From positions 12,929,152 through 12,993,151 of the forward strand of contig NC_089581.1 in the NCBI RefSeq assembly GCF_019320115.1: DNA of 64,000 nucleotides. Direction: 5' to 3'. This DNA is from Miscanthus floridulus (taxonomy: Eukaryota; Streptophyta; Magnoliopsida; Poales; Poaceae). The position numbers were made by a program, and so were the translations under genes. A model generated the notes under the pieces. The model saw only the letters and a list, made by a program, of their open reading frames with translations. It searched no databases and had not been told where the DNA came from. This document shows positions 25,801 through 35,439 of this stretch, piece after piece. Position 1 is the first letter of the stretch. Each line of letters starts with the position of its first letter.

Positions 25801-26222
25801 ACACACACACGTATCTTCCCATTTTTCTTTTTAACGGGTACAATACTAGACACCCATTTCGGGTATTTTACTTCTCGAATAAACCCGGCAGCAATGAGTT
25901 TATCGACCTCAGCTTCTATTTGCGGGAGAAGTTCAGGACGATATCTTCTTTGTCCTTGCTTCACCGGAGTGACATCCTTTCGGACGGCCAATTTATGTTC
26001 AGCCACCATTGGATCTAAACCTGGCATTTCTTCATAAGACCAAGCAAATATATCTTTATTTGCAGAAAGAAATTTATGGTATTCTTTCTTACTTTCTTTG
26101 GATAAACGTTTGCTAATGAAGATTGGACGGGGATCATCGTCCGTGCCAATATTAATTTCTTCCAACTCATCAGTAGTTGGTTGATTTCCGTCCTTCCATT
26201 TGTGGAGAGGCTTCAGTAGCAT
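22869..26222 (-). CDS. Pol ORF of element C: reverse transcriptase, two RNase H domains, integrase
   Basis: It encodes 1117 residues. RT spans about 100-300, with FRDLNKACPKDEFPIP and the catalytic YIDD at 239-242. A Ty3-type RNase H follows (about 384-455), but its first catalytic position reads YTAA, with A388 where D is expected. A second, archaeal-type RNase H at about 533-655 has D536, E574, D598 and D648 in place; a dual RNase H of this kind is characteristic of the Tat lineage. Integrase has the zinc finger H765, H772, C803, C806 and the catalytic triad D835, D896, E932. The C-terminus has the GDLVLAV...WEGPY module and no chromodomain. The enzymes copy the element RNA into DNA and insert it. 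The ORF is fully open, but it starts out of frame with the upstream Gag-protease ORF. The ATG used here is only the first one available, since the product is presumably made as a fusion. Confidence 0.93.
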   Translation of the reverse strand: MLLKPLHKWKDGNQPTTDELEEINIGTDDDPRPIFISKRLSKESKKEYHKFLSANKDIFAWSYEEMPGLDPMVAEHKLAVRKDVTPVKQGQRRYRPELLPQIEAEVDKLIAAGFIREVKYPKWVSSIVPVKKKNGKIRVCVDFRDLNKACPKDEFPIPISEILIDATMGYEIFSFMDGFSGYNQIKMSPEDEELTAFRTPKGIFCYKVMPFGLKNAGATYQRAMAIILDGLLYEIVECYIDDIVVKSKREKDHLKHLEEVFTRLRKHKLKMNPMKCAFGVSSGKFLGFVVTKHGVEIDPTKIKTIVDMPRPTNLHELKSLQGHLAYIRRFISNLSGRCKPFSRLMKKGVPFQWDQACQNAFDDIKKYLTNPPVLCAPIKGRPLILYTAAMPTSLGALLAQTNDEGKEVSLYYLSRTLLGAECNYLDIEKICLALVFAAQKLRHYMLEHTVHLVSRADPLRHILSKMTLSGRLAKWAMILSQFDIVFVPQKAVKGQALANFLAAHPIPDDFPIDDDLPDEEAFTTTVSNPTWQMYFDGACRKSGAGAGVVFVTPDEAIFPYSFTLTSAVSNNAAEYEALIIGLEIAHNMGLNTLSIYGDSQLIVNQLLGTYTVKKEGLVPYFKKAKELMTRFADLKIQHVVRSQNEKADALASLAASMSINPCQTMDVHVEERRVLPVLAEEENILSTSAMTIDTCEIEMGDWRTPFLDYLLHGYLPLDSSQRSRIRKRSINYTCINDTLYRRSCDGILLRCLAGGEIIEALKEVHSGVCGAHQSGPKLHYQLKHLGYYWPTMFVDSMEFAKKCHECQIHGNFIHQPHEPLHPTNMSWPFEMWGMDVVGPINPPSSKGHRFILAATDYFSKWAEAIALKEVKAENVENFIRTNLIYRFGVPARIISDNGTNFKNRQIEKMCAKFKIKHHFSTGYNPSANGQAEAFNKVLCKLLKKVVSQNKRHWHEKLLETLWAYRTTTRTPTKMTPYSLVYGGEAVLPLEVQIASLRVAIREELNEDEPAKLRLKELDNLEEKRLQALQNLEAYQARMSRAFDKCVKRRSFKEGDLVLAVIRPMNITHKMQSKFEPKWEGPYIVKDVYSSGAYRIISPDGEYCPPPVNGKFLKRYYA

Positions 26223-26820
26223 CGAGAGGTTCAGTGGAAGTCATATTAACTTCATAGCCTAAACCATATTTCTCTTCTTTCAACACTTCATCTTGATGTA
26301 GAGCATTGAGTTGAGCCTGAGACAACAACTTTTCGAAAGGTGCGAGCTGCCCCCGGCCATCACATAAAGACGGGCCAGTAGATATATCATATCCCATCTG
26401 TTGCATAATGTAAAGAATTTTGTCGTCATATAAAGAGATAGGTAATGTTTGATCATCTTTATTTAACAAAGTATTTGTGTAGACCCCTTTATTTTAACGT
26501 CTCTTTCACTTTGGGCTTGTTTAATGTTATATTGCACCAAAGGAGGTAAGGGAGTTGGAAATGAAGTACCTCTATTTTGAGAGGGCTTTTTATTTATGAT
26601 GCGAAATATAGGATCGCCTTTCTTCCTTTGGTTATTTGGTATATACCGATATACCTTTTTGCTTGATGTAGTCTCGCCAACTTCTATCTTGGGATATTTT
26701 CCTCTAATGGTAATGTTGGTTTCGGCTTTGAGACTTTATCAACATGCTCAAAATAGAACTTTGCGTCAGCATAGAAGGTTTCCGCCGTGGTAAATGGCTT
26801 CTTATCCGCAAAAATCCTTA
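26223..26820 (-). other. Gag-Pro/Pol junction of element C with stops and frame changes
   Basis: Protease-linker homology continues past the upstream ORF's stop in another frame up to a stop near 26685. A 100-codon reading at 26170-26469 (MLNKDDQTLPISLYDDKILY at its start) is in the frame of the upstream ORF and overlaps the start of the pol ORF, which uses a third phase. In Ogre elements gag-pro and RT are likewise separated by stops, and a spliced intron joins them. This stretch could be such an intron, or simply damage. I could not find a convincing donor/acceptor pair that puts protease and RT in one frame. Confidence 0.5.
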
Positions 26821-29800
26821 TTATATCTCCTGAAGGATCTTTGTACTTGATGCATTGATGGAGAGTAGATGGAATAACTTTATTTCATGTAGCCATGGGC
26901 GTCCAATGAGAGCATTATATGAGGTTGCTGCATCAATCACATAAAACTTTACATATGTCGTGAAACTTTCAAACTTTAAAACTAGACATATGGTACCCAA
27001 TGCTTCTTGGCCTGATTGATTGAAGCCATGGATGACAACATTCGAGTGACATAAATCTCCTTTGGAATATCCAATCTTTTTGAGAGTGCGCATGGGCAAC
27101 AAGTTTATGGCTGAACCACCATCAATCATTATACGATTAATAGGAAGATCGTCAATTTCACCAAGCATGAAAAGGGGCCTGTTATGTTTTGTATTCCCTA
27201 ATAACAGATCCTCATCACTGAAGGTAATACTTTGAGCTCGAGCTAATTTTACTTCTGCTTGTGAAACCTCAACCCTATAATCTTCAGGAAATGAAAGTGC
27301 GGTAATAAATGCTTTTCGTAAATCAGAAGAGAGACACAAAGCATCATACACAGACAACATTGCTGGTATTTTCTTCAAGTGCGAGATTACATCATATTTG
27401 ACCGACACATTGGGAACATGGTCAGTTACATCACTCGGAGTTACATTTGGGGGATTTCTTTGTTGAGGAGATGGTCTAGGCAGTTGACGGCCTGATCTAA
27501 GCTGAACTTCATCAACTTCTAATGTCTCTTCTTCAGGGAAGTGAAGAGACTCGTCATCATCATCCTCAAACATTCCGATGGGGAAGGCATCGTACTTTTC
27601 GAGGGGGTCGGCCTCGCGCTTCTTAATATTTTGGTAGAAGCGCGGGCCTTCGCCCTTTTCCATCATTCGTCGTAGAGCAAATCGTCTTGAGAGTTGCTGT
27701 CGACACTCTCCGGATCTTTGGGAACTTGATGGTCCTCCTTTTGGGGAGTGGATCCATCGAAGGAAAGTCTTGCCTTCATGCTGGCACTCAGCTTGCTGTT
27801 TTGGATATCCTGAGAAAGACACATTAACATGTTCAGGTTTTGATATCATATATTGATCATAACTTGGCCCTATTTTTGGAGCTGCACGACTCACCAAATC
27901 ATTTTGAAAGGTGGCGACATTTGACGTTGCCGTTTTCTTCCCTTTCGTCATGTCTTTCTGTTGATCAGCATCTAAGGTGCCTTCATCTATGAGCTTTTGT
28001 ATTAAGTTCTTGACCACAAAGCAATCTTTCAGTGTATGGCCTAGGATGCGATGGTAGTGGCAGAAATTAGGATCATCAAATTTAGAAGCTTCCTCGGGCC
28101 TCTTTGGTTTAGGGAGCTCAATGAGTCCTAATTCCCTCAATCCCATGAACAGATCATCCACTTCTTCAACAGGGAAGGAATATTTCTGATTTTGTCGCTC
28201 ACTAAGAGTTGGTCTCCTAGGAGCGGGTGCACCTTCTTTGTTTGGCATTCTTGTGGACGTACCCCCAGGTTGGAACTTTCGGGGTGCCATTGTTGCCTCC
28301 ATAGCTTGCACTTGTTTTGGCTTGGAGGAGGTGGGCTTATCTCGTGGGTTACTTTTGTCCAACGGTGCTTTATTGAATGTCCTTGGCGGACGAGACAGGT
28401 GATGCATATAATTTTCTATGTCTGTAGCCTTTGAAGACAACTCTTCAAAAGTTATTGGCCTCACACCTTGCAGGTGAATGGCCATGTCTGGACTCAAGTT
28501 GTTCATACACATACGAACCGCTTCGGGTTCGGTGATTGGCTGTGGGCAGTGGAGGCTTAAATTCCTCCATCTATTTATGAAGTCCGCAGCCTTCTCATTT
28601 GGCCTTTGCATAGTTTGAGTGAGCTCAGTTATTCCCACCATCCTTTGAGTGCTATAAAAGCGCTCTAAGAAGGCGTCCTGCATTTGTTCCCATGTGCGGA
28701 CTGAGCCTGGTGCCAACTTGCTATACCATGTGAAAGCTGGACCTGATAATGTTTGCACAAACTGACGTAGGAGGAGAGCTCCATTATGCGCTGTATCTTG
28801 GCACGCAGCGAGGAAATGAGCCACATGTTCATGTGGTGACCCAGTCCCATTGAACTTGCTGAATTGCGGCTGGCGATAATTGCTTGGAAATGGTATCATA
28901 TCTACTTCCGGCGGATAGGGCTTGACATACCCAGGGCGCATGGAGTAATGAGTTTGCATATATTGCGCTTTCACGCCCTCGGAAATCATCCTTTGTATGC
29001 TTTCAAGGGTAATTTCAGGTTGAGGGTGGCGATGAGGACCATCCTGATTTGCCGAAGGATGAGGAGGAGGATCATTCTGACTGGTCGATGCATTGGCCCC
29101 ATTTGTATTATTTCTGGCGTTGGTCACCTGCTCGCGGAGTGCGGCCAACTCTTCTTCTTTTTGCTGCAATGCAGCCATCATTTGATTCATTTGCTCTTGC
29201 ACGGATTGTCCATCATTGGTGGCAAGGACTTGTTCAGCCTCGCTAGGCTCACTCTCATTATGCGAAGAGTGTGAACCGATATCACTTGGGGCTTGTGGAT
29301 CTTCCCCGTTTGGTGGGTTTGGATCAGTTGAGCCTGCAGTATCCAATAATTCATTTTCAATATTAGAATGATCATTAAATAGGGGATTATAAGACCCTAC
29401 ATAGATCGCATGATTTTGTAAATTACCAGAACTTGTTTGGCTTCGAGTCACCGGACGATGACCCAATGGAATTTGGTTGCGAGGCTTCTTCCTTTTAAAG
29501 TGGGTTGAAGCTGAAGAAGCATCGCTTGTGTTGCAATCCTCTTCCTCAACACCCACCGGCATAGACGAAAATACCTCGAAACGATTACTCACAACCCTTT
29601 TATGAGGGGGTTGATAAGGCGTTGTTGTCGCACTCCTCAATCTCGGAGCGATTATCCTGATCTCATTTTGGGTGTCGCCAGTGGGTGTTGAAGATGTTTC
29701 CCCTTGCACCCTGCTAGAGGTAGAGTTTGTCGGGATTGCTAGCTCTCTTTCTTTTAAGCTAGCACGCTTTGCACGTACATTTGCAGCTTGCTTTGCATAT

Positions 29801-32085
29801 TTCTTTCGCCGTGAGTCCTTCTTTATGAACTCTTGGTACTCAGGTGATTTGGCTAGAGTCTCAGCACGACGCATGATCTCACCCTCAATATTATCCGAGG
29901 ATGCAGATACTCCAGGTAACAATTTCCTTAAATCTTGGCATATAGTTCTTTCTATGGACGCTTGGAAAGCTTGCCTTGCAGCATTTCGGATCCTGTGATA
30001 CTCCCTTTTTTGTTGGGCTAGGAGTGAATCACAAACGTGAGCCCTTTGTGCATCGGTCATTGAGTCAAGTTCATTGGAGAAGTCATCCCATGATTTAAGG
30101 ATGTTGTGTTGCTCTTGGCGGTGTCGCTTTGGGGACACAGAAGCTTGTGCAGAAGGTCGTGATAGCGCCACCTCTGATGATATGGGATCAGAGAGTGTTG
30201 CAGCAGGATCCACATATCCTCTCTTTATATCATTAAGGGAGAGGTGAATCCCCTGCCACCGAAGCTCATGCTTTGGCTGATCATAGCTGGGATTGCAGAC
30301 CATGGTGGGAATGAATTCCGGGGCCTCGGCCCGGAGTCGGCTCTTGGTCGATGAGTCACTCTCGGATGATGATGTAGACTCTACCATCATTATTTCCACC
30401 CTATCTTTAGGATTGCTTCTATCGTCATCACTTGTACTAGCATGGAAACCATGGTTGCGTAGCAACTGCTTATGGAGTTTTTGCTTTTCTTCGGTACCTT
30501 CCTTTTCAGAGAAAGCTTGACTCATAGCATGAGAAAAGGCTTCATTCCACATCCAGTTCTTTCGCTTTGCAACACCTGGGCAAGCTGGGCAAGCTGGGCA
30601 AGTGTGGATTCTTTTTGTCTGTTGATTCTCGATAAAACACAACTGTACGTGTTGATCTTCTATGTCTTCAATGTCACCCGAAGAGTCAGAGCTAGGGTTA
30701 GGAGACTGCACGAAATGAAGATTACAACCATACTCATTCTGCAACATCTCTCCGATCATGTATGGCACGACAACATCGGTGGATGCATATTTGATTTGGT
30801 CGTCTGTCAGAAGCTCATTGTCCCACTCTTTATAACGGAGTGCAGTACCCTTTCCTTCCACAGACACGCCCAACAACACTTGTGCGAGAGTCGCAAGGCT
30901 TGGCACATTGTCCCAATGCTTGCCTGGTATTATAAATGGCACCATGGCTTGCAGCTCTATCTTGTTAGAAAGTTCAACTTGGTGACCTTCCCGTAGCCGA
31001 TCCAGGTCATTAGCGATTGCAACGCCAACGAAAACATGGTTTTCGTCCGCAAGGAAACTTTTGAGATCATCGGGGATGATGCCGGCGTGGCCGACCTTGA
31101 AAAGAAGACACTTCTTGCCAACACATATCTGAATAAGGGCTATTTTCTTGCGGTCCCACTCAAACCACTCGGTATCTAAGCCAACTATGAGGGCCTTAGA
31201 CTCCTTACTACGGACATCTCGCAGGAAGTGCTCCACCGTTGTGGTTGAGGATGTGACCGTGACCAGGATTTCATTACCACCAACCATGAACATCTTTTCT
31301 TGGTCCATGGAGTGAGAGGGGTTGTTGTCAAGATTGGATGACAAATTATTTTTTATTACCCCGGCCTTTCCTTTGCTAATAGAAGCCTTTTCCTTGTTGC
31401 TAGGCTGTGGGTTTTGAGGAGAATCCCGCAGCACTATCCCCCTACTTGGAGGTGGAATATTTGTGGTAGGTGCGATCTTTGTTGGAGCTGCCCCCAGTAT
31501 GCCTGGAGCAAGCTTGGGTGGACAAGCCCCCAACTTGTTAATAGTTGGTGGCGTTGGTGTTGTCATTCCCCCTTTTGCTTTTGCAGTTGATGAGGAGGAT
31601 GCCATCAGTGAAGTCGACTTGGCAGGCGACGCCCTCTTGGTGCAGACAGGCCACTCCCCAAGTGTGGCGGGGCGGAAGCTCCGCGCCACCTTGGAGCTTG
31701 AGGGTTTGGATGAGCTAGCAGCCACAACATTGGTAGGTGCAGCCTTGTTGACAGGTGCGGCCTTGCGCCAGTTGGTGGCACGTTCATTAGAGGCCATCCT
31801 TGCCTTGGCAGCAACTCTCCTTGCCCGTCGCTTAGCAGCTTTGGACGTTACAGGAGTGAAGCCCTCCTCGGGCTTGGAGTCAACTTCTTGGTCTTGAGCA
31901 ACCACAGCTGGAGAGGCAGCTGTGGTGTTGAGCGAACTTGCGTTGTTGGAGACAGCAGGACCCATGGGCACATCGACCCAAAGGGAGCCAATGCGGATGG
32001 TGACGAACTCTTGCACACGTCCAGCCATACCTTCATATATAAGAAAACCATATATGAGTCTTCTTGAATGCAAATATCTATGCAT
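26821..32085 (-). CDS. Exonuclease-Gag-protease polyprotein of element C
   Basis: This is one open frame of 1754 codons. The real start may be the second ATG (residue 20, at 32028). Residues 40-260 are low-complexity and basic. Residues about 275-455 form a DEDDy 3'-5' exonuclease of the WRN-exonuclease/RNase D family: motif I GLDTEW (D304, E306), motif II VGVAIANDLDRL (D360), motif III YASTD (Y433, D437). Residues 500-880 are unrecognised, with a basic helical segment at about 690-780. The retrotransposon Gag domain is at about 1085-1185, a zinc-knuckle-like C-x2-H-x4-H-x4-C at 1342-1355, and retropepsin with D-G-G at 1655-1657 and ALIGRPWL near 1725. The frame is lost just after the protease (about 26883) by what looks like a one-base loss, giving an early stop at 26821. 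Gag builds the particle and protease cuts the polyprotein. The role of the exonuclease is unknown. Confidence 0.9.
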   Translation of the reverse strand: MHRYLHSRRLIYGFLIYEGMAGRVQEFVTIRIGSLWVDVPMGPAVSNNASSLNTTAASPAVVAQDQEVDSKPEEGFTPVTSKAAKRRARRVAAKARMASNERATNWRKAAPVNKAAPTNVVAASSSKPSSSKVARSFRPATLGEWPVCTKRASPAKSTSLMASSSSTAKAKGGMTTPTPPTINKLGACPPKLAPGILGAAPTKIAPTTNIPPPSRGIVLRDSPQNPQPSNKEKASISKGKAGVIKNNLSSNLDNNPSHSMDQEKMFMVGGNEILVTVTSSTTTVEHFLRDVRSKESKALIVGLDTEWFEWDRKKIALIQICVGKKCLLFKVGHAGIIPDDLKSFLADENHVFVGVAIANDLDRLREGHQVELSNKIELQAMVPFIIPGKHWDNVPSLATLAQVLLGVSVEGKGTALRYKEWDNELLTDDQIKYASTDVVVPYMIGEMLQNEYGCNLHFVQSPNPSSDSSGDIEDIEDQHVQLCFIENQQTKRIHTCPACPACPGVAKRKNWMWNEAFSHAMSQAFSEKEGTEEKQKLHKQLLRNHGFHASTSDDDRSNPKDRVEIMMVESTSSSESDSSTKSRLRAEAPEFIPTMVCNPSYDQPKHELRWQGIHLSLNDIKRGYVDPAATLSDPISSEVALSRPSAQASVSPKRHRQEQHNILKSWDDFSNELDSMTDAQRAHVCDSLLAQQKREYHRIRNAARQAFQASIERTICQDLRKLLPGVSASSDNIEGEIMRRAETLAKSPEYQEFIKKDSRRKKYAKQAANVRAKRASLKERELAIPTNSTSSRVQGETSSTPTGDTQNEIRIIAPRLRSATTTPYQPPHKRVVSNRFEVFSSMPVGVEEEDCNTSDASSASTHFKRKKPRNQIPLGHRPVTRSQTSSGNLQNHAIYVGSYNPLFNDHSNIENELLDTAGSTDPNPPNGEDPQAPSDIGSHSSHNESEPSEAEQVLATNDGQSVQEQMNQMMAALQQKEEELAALREQVTNARNNTNGANASTSQNDPPPHPSANQDGPHRHPQPEITLESIQRMISEGVKAQYMQTHYSMRPGYVKPYPPEVDMIPFPSNYRQPQFSKFNGTGSPHEHVAHFLAACQDTAHNGALLLRQFVQTLSGPAFTWYSKLAPGSVRTWEQMQDAFLERFYSTQRMVGITELTQTMQRPNEKAADFINRWRNLSLHCPQPITEPEAVRMCMNNLSPDMAIHLQGVRPITFEELSSKATDIENYMHHLSRPPRTFNKAPLDKSNPRDKPTSSKPKQVQAMEATMAPRKFQPGGTSTRMPNKEGAPAPRRPTLSERQNQKYSFPVEEVDDLFMGLRELGLIELPKPKRPEEASKFDDPNFCHYHRILGHTLKDCFVVKNLIQKLIDEGTLDADQQKDMTKGKKTATSNVATFQNDLVSRAAPKIGPSYDQYMISKPEHVNVSFSGYPKQQAECQHEGKTFLRWIHSPKGGPSSSQRSGECRQQLSRRFALRRMMEKGEGPRFYQNIKKREADPLEKYDAFPIGMFEDDDDESLHFPEEETLEVDEVQLRSGRQLPRPSPQQRNPPNVTPSDVTDHVPNVSVKYDVISHLKKIPAMLSVYDALCLSSDLRKAFITALSFPEDYRVEVSQAEVKLARAQSITFSDEDLLLGNTKHNRPLFMLGEIDDLPINRIMIDGGSAINLLPMRTLKKIGYSKGDLCHSNVVIHGFNQSGQEALGTICLVLKFESFTTYVKFYVIDAATSYNALIGRPWLHEIKLFHLLSINASSTKILQEI
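30720..31265 (-). other. DEDDy 3'-5' exonuclease domain within the polyprotein
   Basis: This is residues about 275-455 of the ORF at 26821-32085. Metal-binding D304, E306, D360 and D437 and the tyrosine Y433 that defines the DEDDy class are all present at normal spacing. The best family match by motif is the plant Werner-like exonuclease. It is part of the transposon ORF, not a separate gene: there is no start codon context or stop around it. Confidence 0.85.
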
Positions 32086-32161
32086 AAAACTTCATTTGAC
32101 ATTTTAGGTCAAAGCCATATGATGCAAACATGATGGAACTCAAAGATGAGGTGAGAAGTAG

Positions 32162-32179
32162 GTCCCACTGGGCGTGCCA
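32162..32179 (-). other. Primer-binding site of element C
   Basis: On the minus strand this reads TGGCACGCCCAGTGGGAC, five bases inside the 5' LTR. It differs from the site of element 1 by one base. The matching tRNA was not identified. Confidence 0.85.
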
Positions 32180-32184
32180 GAATC

Positions 32185-35100
32185 TGATGGCGGGAAAACG
32201 GGCGGCTAACGACCCGCCTCCACGTCAGCAGAGACAAATTTAATTTTGGTGAATTTAGACGGGACAAATATAAAAGAACAGGTAATGCGAGTCCATACTT
32301 CCATAATTCTTATATTTTCATAAAAATTATGTTAATTACATCTCCGAAGAGAAAACCCCTGATTAAGAGTTCCAACATGATTACATGATGAATAAAGATT
32401 ACATCATATGGCTTCCTATTACAAACTACAAAAGAAAACAAATTCTTCAGTCTTGTAGTTGCCGATGGATGAATATGAATTTCTCGATGAGCTACTTCAC
32501 TTTTTTAAATATATGAGTGGCGGATAGCTTGTTTGGGTCTTTTAGTTGAGTATGCATGTATTTAACTCATGCGTATTTTGAGTGTATATCATGTTATTTA
32601 TTTGGACCATGACATAAGGCTAGGTCTTAATTACTAACCCGGCATATGATTTCTGCTTAGTTGATTGGACATAGATGCCTTGCATGCATTTTGACATATG
32701 CTAATGTCGACGGAGGGACATTAATTTACTTGGTTCATTATTATATCACGTATACATGGACGTGATTTATCTTAGAGACTAAATTTGATATAGTCTCGTG
32801 CGAGACCATGGATTAACATATTTTGACATATACGATGCACTCATCATATATATGGTGCGATATTTCATTTGGGCTTAAGCTAGGACGACATTTATTTTAC
32901 TATGGCCGAGGTTGCGTCACCGGCCTCGGCCAGGGTCTATGTAATTATATATATTATTTCATCAAGGTCAGCGTGCGTACTAATAGCATGGTGTTTGACC
33001 GTGGATCAGCACGTGCAATCTCATTTATTTAAATTTGATTTGGTTTGGTTTTTGATTTATCAGCTAATTAGGCACAATCATATATGAATGTTGTCTAACT
33101 GAGATGCAATATTTGACGTGCCCATATGGTGCACGGTATTTATAGAGAGTCTATGCTTGGCATGTATGACTGGTTTCGGGAAACTATGACAAATATTATT
33201 TATTTTAGCCAGAACGCCGCAGCCAGTTAATTAGCATCTGGGTGATGGACGTGGCATGGACGCATGGGATTTGGCATGGAAGGACTAATTTTATTTGATT
33301 CATTTTTGTGACACAGCAGGATCTAGGTTCAAGGATGAAGACCACCTAAGCACATAAGGGGATATTAATTCATTTATTAACTTTGGATAGTACGGCGACT
33401 ATTAGGATGACGATCATTTGATTTTAATTTATTTTATCTTTACAAATTTATCAGGTATATGAATCAGCTTGGCACTTTTCTGTTCATGTGGCTTGTGCTA
33501 TGGTTTGATGCCGAGACTTGCTAGCGGCGTGCAGATGTATGGACTAAATATGCAATGCATGGCTGGATCGATATATAGGTATATGTGCACATATATATAT
33601 ATGCTGGCTAGTCAATCGATGACGCACTCCAGGCGCATGCAAGCTAGTTAGTTCACAAAGTATGGCTGTTCTAATATACATCACATGTACATGTAGACGC
33701 TGGTTAGCTACTTATGCAATGCAAAGAAGACAACTGTCTAGAGGACTGCATATACACATATACTGCATATGGGCAGCGCTTTGCATGGAGTTTGCATCTA
33801 TCTCTGTGTCTTTCCGAGCAAAGGTTCCTGTTGATTTGAACCCATGCACAGATTGACTGCAGAAGATGAAGATCTTTGCATGTTTGAGGTTTTAGCTCTT
33901 GTTCTAGAGAACAATGCTCTTCCCTGTCCGGTTTGCACGACAAATCCGGCATGGGGTCTTGAGACATCTCATAGCAACTTGCCCGATGGAGCCAAGCCGC
34001 ATCTGAGGTCTTGATCTTGGAGACGATAGCTCTTGTTCACGAGAACAAGGCTCTTCCCTATCCAGTTTGCATAACAAATCTGGCTTAGGGCCTTGGATCA
34101 TCTCATGGCAACTTGCTCAAGAGAGCAAGGTTGCGCACGAGGTCTTGATCATGGTGTTGATGAAGTTGTTGCCGGACGCCGCCGTGGAGCCGTGAAGATG
34201 AAGACGTGGAAGAGGATCAGCAGAACGCCATGAAACGCCGCTCACCTTCTTCGGGATGCCGGCGGACGGACGACGCAGCGGCTTCTTGCGAGGGGCCGAC
34301 GGACGGACGTAGCAGCTCCTTGCGAAGGGGCCGCTGATGTGTGCTTCGACGACGCCGGAGGGCAGCAGCACGACGGTGAACTTCCGGTGGGCGGTTAGCG
34401 CAGCCTGACGGCACTATGTGTTGAGTGATGCAGCGAGGCAGCCTGGAGGCGATATGCAGATGGAGCGGGGGCAGCCTGGAGGCGATATGCAGATGGAGCC
34501 GGGCTTCTCTCTACTACTGGCCATGTATTTATAGGCCTAAAGCAAGAGCAGTTCCGTGGTGTTTTGGCGCTCTTTCCTTTGATTAACCGGTGCCGGCGCC
34601 AAAGTTTGAATCAACGGGAGTGGAGATCGTGCAGTCGTGCGCGAGCGGTGTCGACCAGACGCAGCCCTGTTTGAACGTGTAAGGCGCGCAACTGTGAACT
34701 CTTGAACCCCTTGCCTGACAACTGGTTTTTTGGGCCGTTTATTTATTCTTTAATCAAAGTAATTATGGAGAACGTACAGTCGACATCTTCTTGTGTGGGC
34801 TGGGCCGCATGCACGTACGTGTGTTACGTATATGTGCTGGCTAGCTAGCTTGTCAATTGTGTACAGATACGTATCGTATATACACACGTACGCTCATGGC
34901 CATAATTTAATTAACCCAACGTGTGTGCGTGTCCAAACGCATTTGCTTCTATATATATGTTTTTATTTCCTTGGAATGTAGATAAACAATATACATCTCT
35001 CCTCCTTTTGTGAATGAACAATATATGGTATACAAATATATACGACGGGTATATATTTGCATAGGCTTTCATCTTTGTCATGCGTCTCTTTTAGATATAT

Positions 35101-35236
35101 TAATTTCATTCTTTTCAATTATGTTTTATTTTATGATTTCTGTATATGGCATATAACCATCTGAATTATTTATTATTTTATCTCTCATGGCATAAATATT
35201 CACATGTATTTAGGTAGGCCAAAATTTGTGCCAACA
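32185..35236 (-). repeat. 5' LTR of element C
   Basis: It is 3052 bp long, starts TGATGGCGGG and ends GTGCCAACA in plus-strand reading. It is the same as 15118-18169 except for two substitutions that I noticed, with no indels. Confidence 0.95.
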
Positions 35237-35439
35237 CGGACCGCTAGGTTCATGGACTTCATCGCCGAACAGTTGATCGGACTGTTCGCTGATCGCTTCT
35301 AGTCAATGCTCACTTCACCGCTGACCAGTTCACCAGACTATTCGTCGCTCATTCTTCATCATCAGCTTCGCCGGGTACTCCTCGGCGCTCGGTTTCTTCG
35401 TCCTCGAGGACAAAGTGGGCACACTTCACCGCATGGACG

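Larger units (their letters stand above)
15118..35236 (-). mobile_element. Young Tat/Ogre-like Ty3/gypsy retrotransposon (element C) with exonuclease-Gag fusion and antisense spliced gene
   Basis: The element is 20119 bp long, with two 3052-bp LTRs (15118-18169 and 32185-35236) at a constant offset of 17067. It is flanked by the perfect target duplication CGGAC (15113-15117 and 35237-35241). It reads on the minus strand in this order: 5' LTR at right, primer-binding site, exonuclease-Gag-protease ORF, RT-RNaseH-RNaseH-integrase ORF, then an antisense gene, polypurine tract and 3' LTR. I find two LTR differences: G at about 15824 versus A in the right copy, and C at about 17553 versus T. At an assumed grass rate of 1.3e-8 per site per year this is of the order of 25,000 years. 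Dual RNase H domains and the lack of a chromodomain place it in the Tat lineage. It sits inside element B. Confidence 0.95.

Noticed and set aside
30720..31265. An independent host Werner-like exonuclease gene
   Set aside because: The domain is in the same uninterrupted frame as Gag and protease, between the retrotransposon's LTRs, with no introns or own start and stop.
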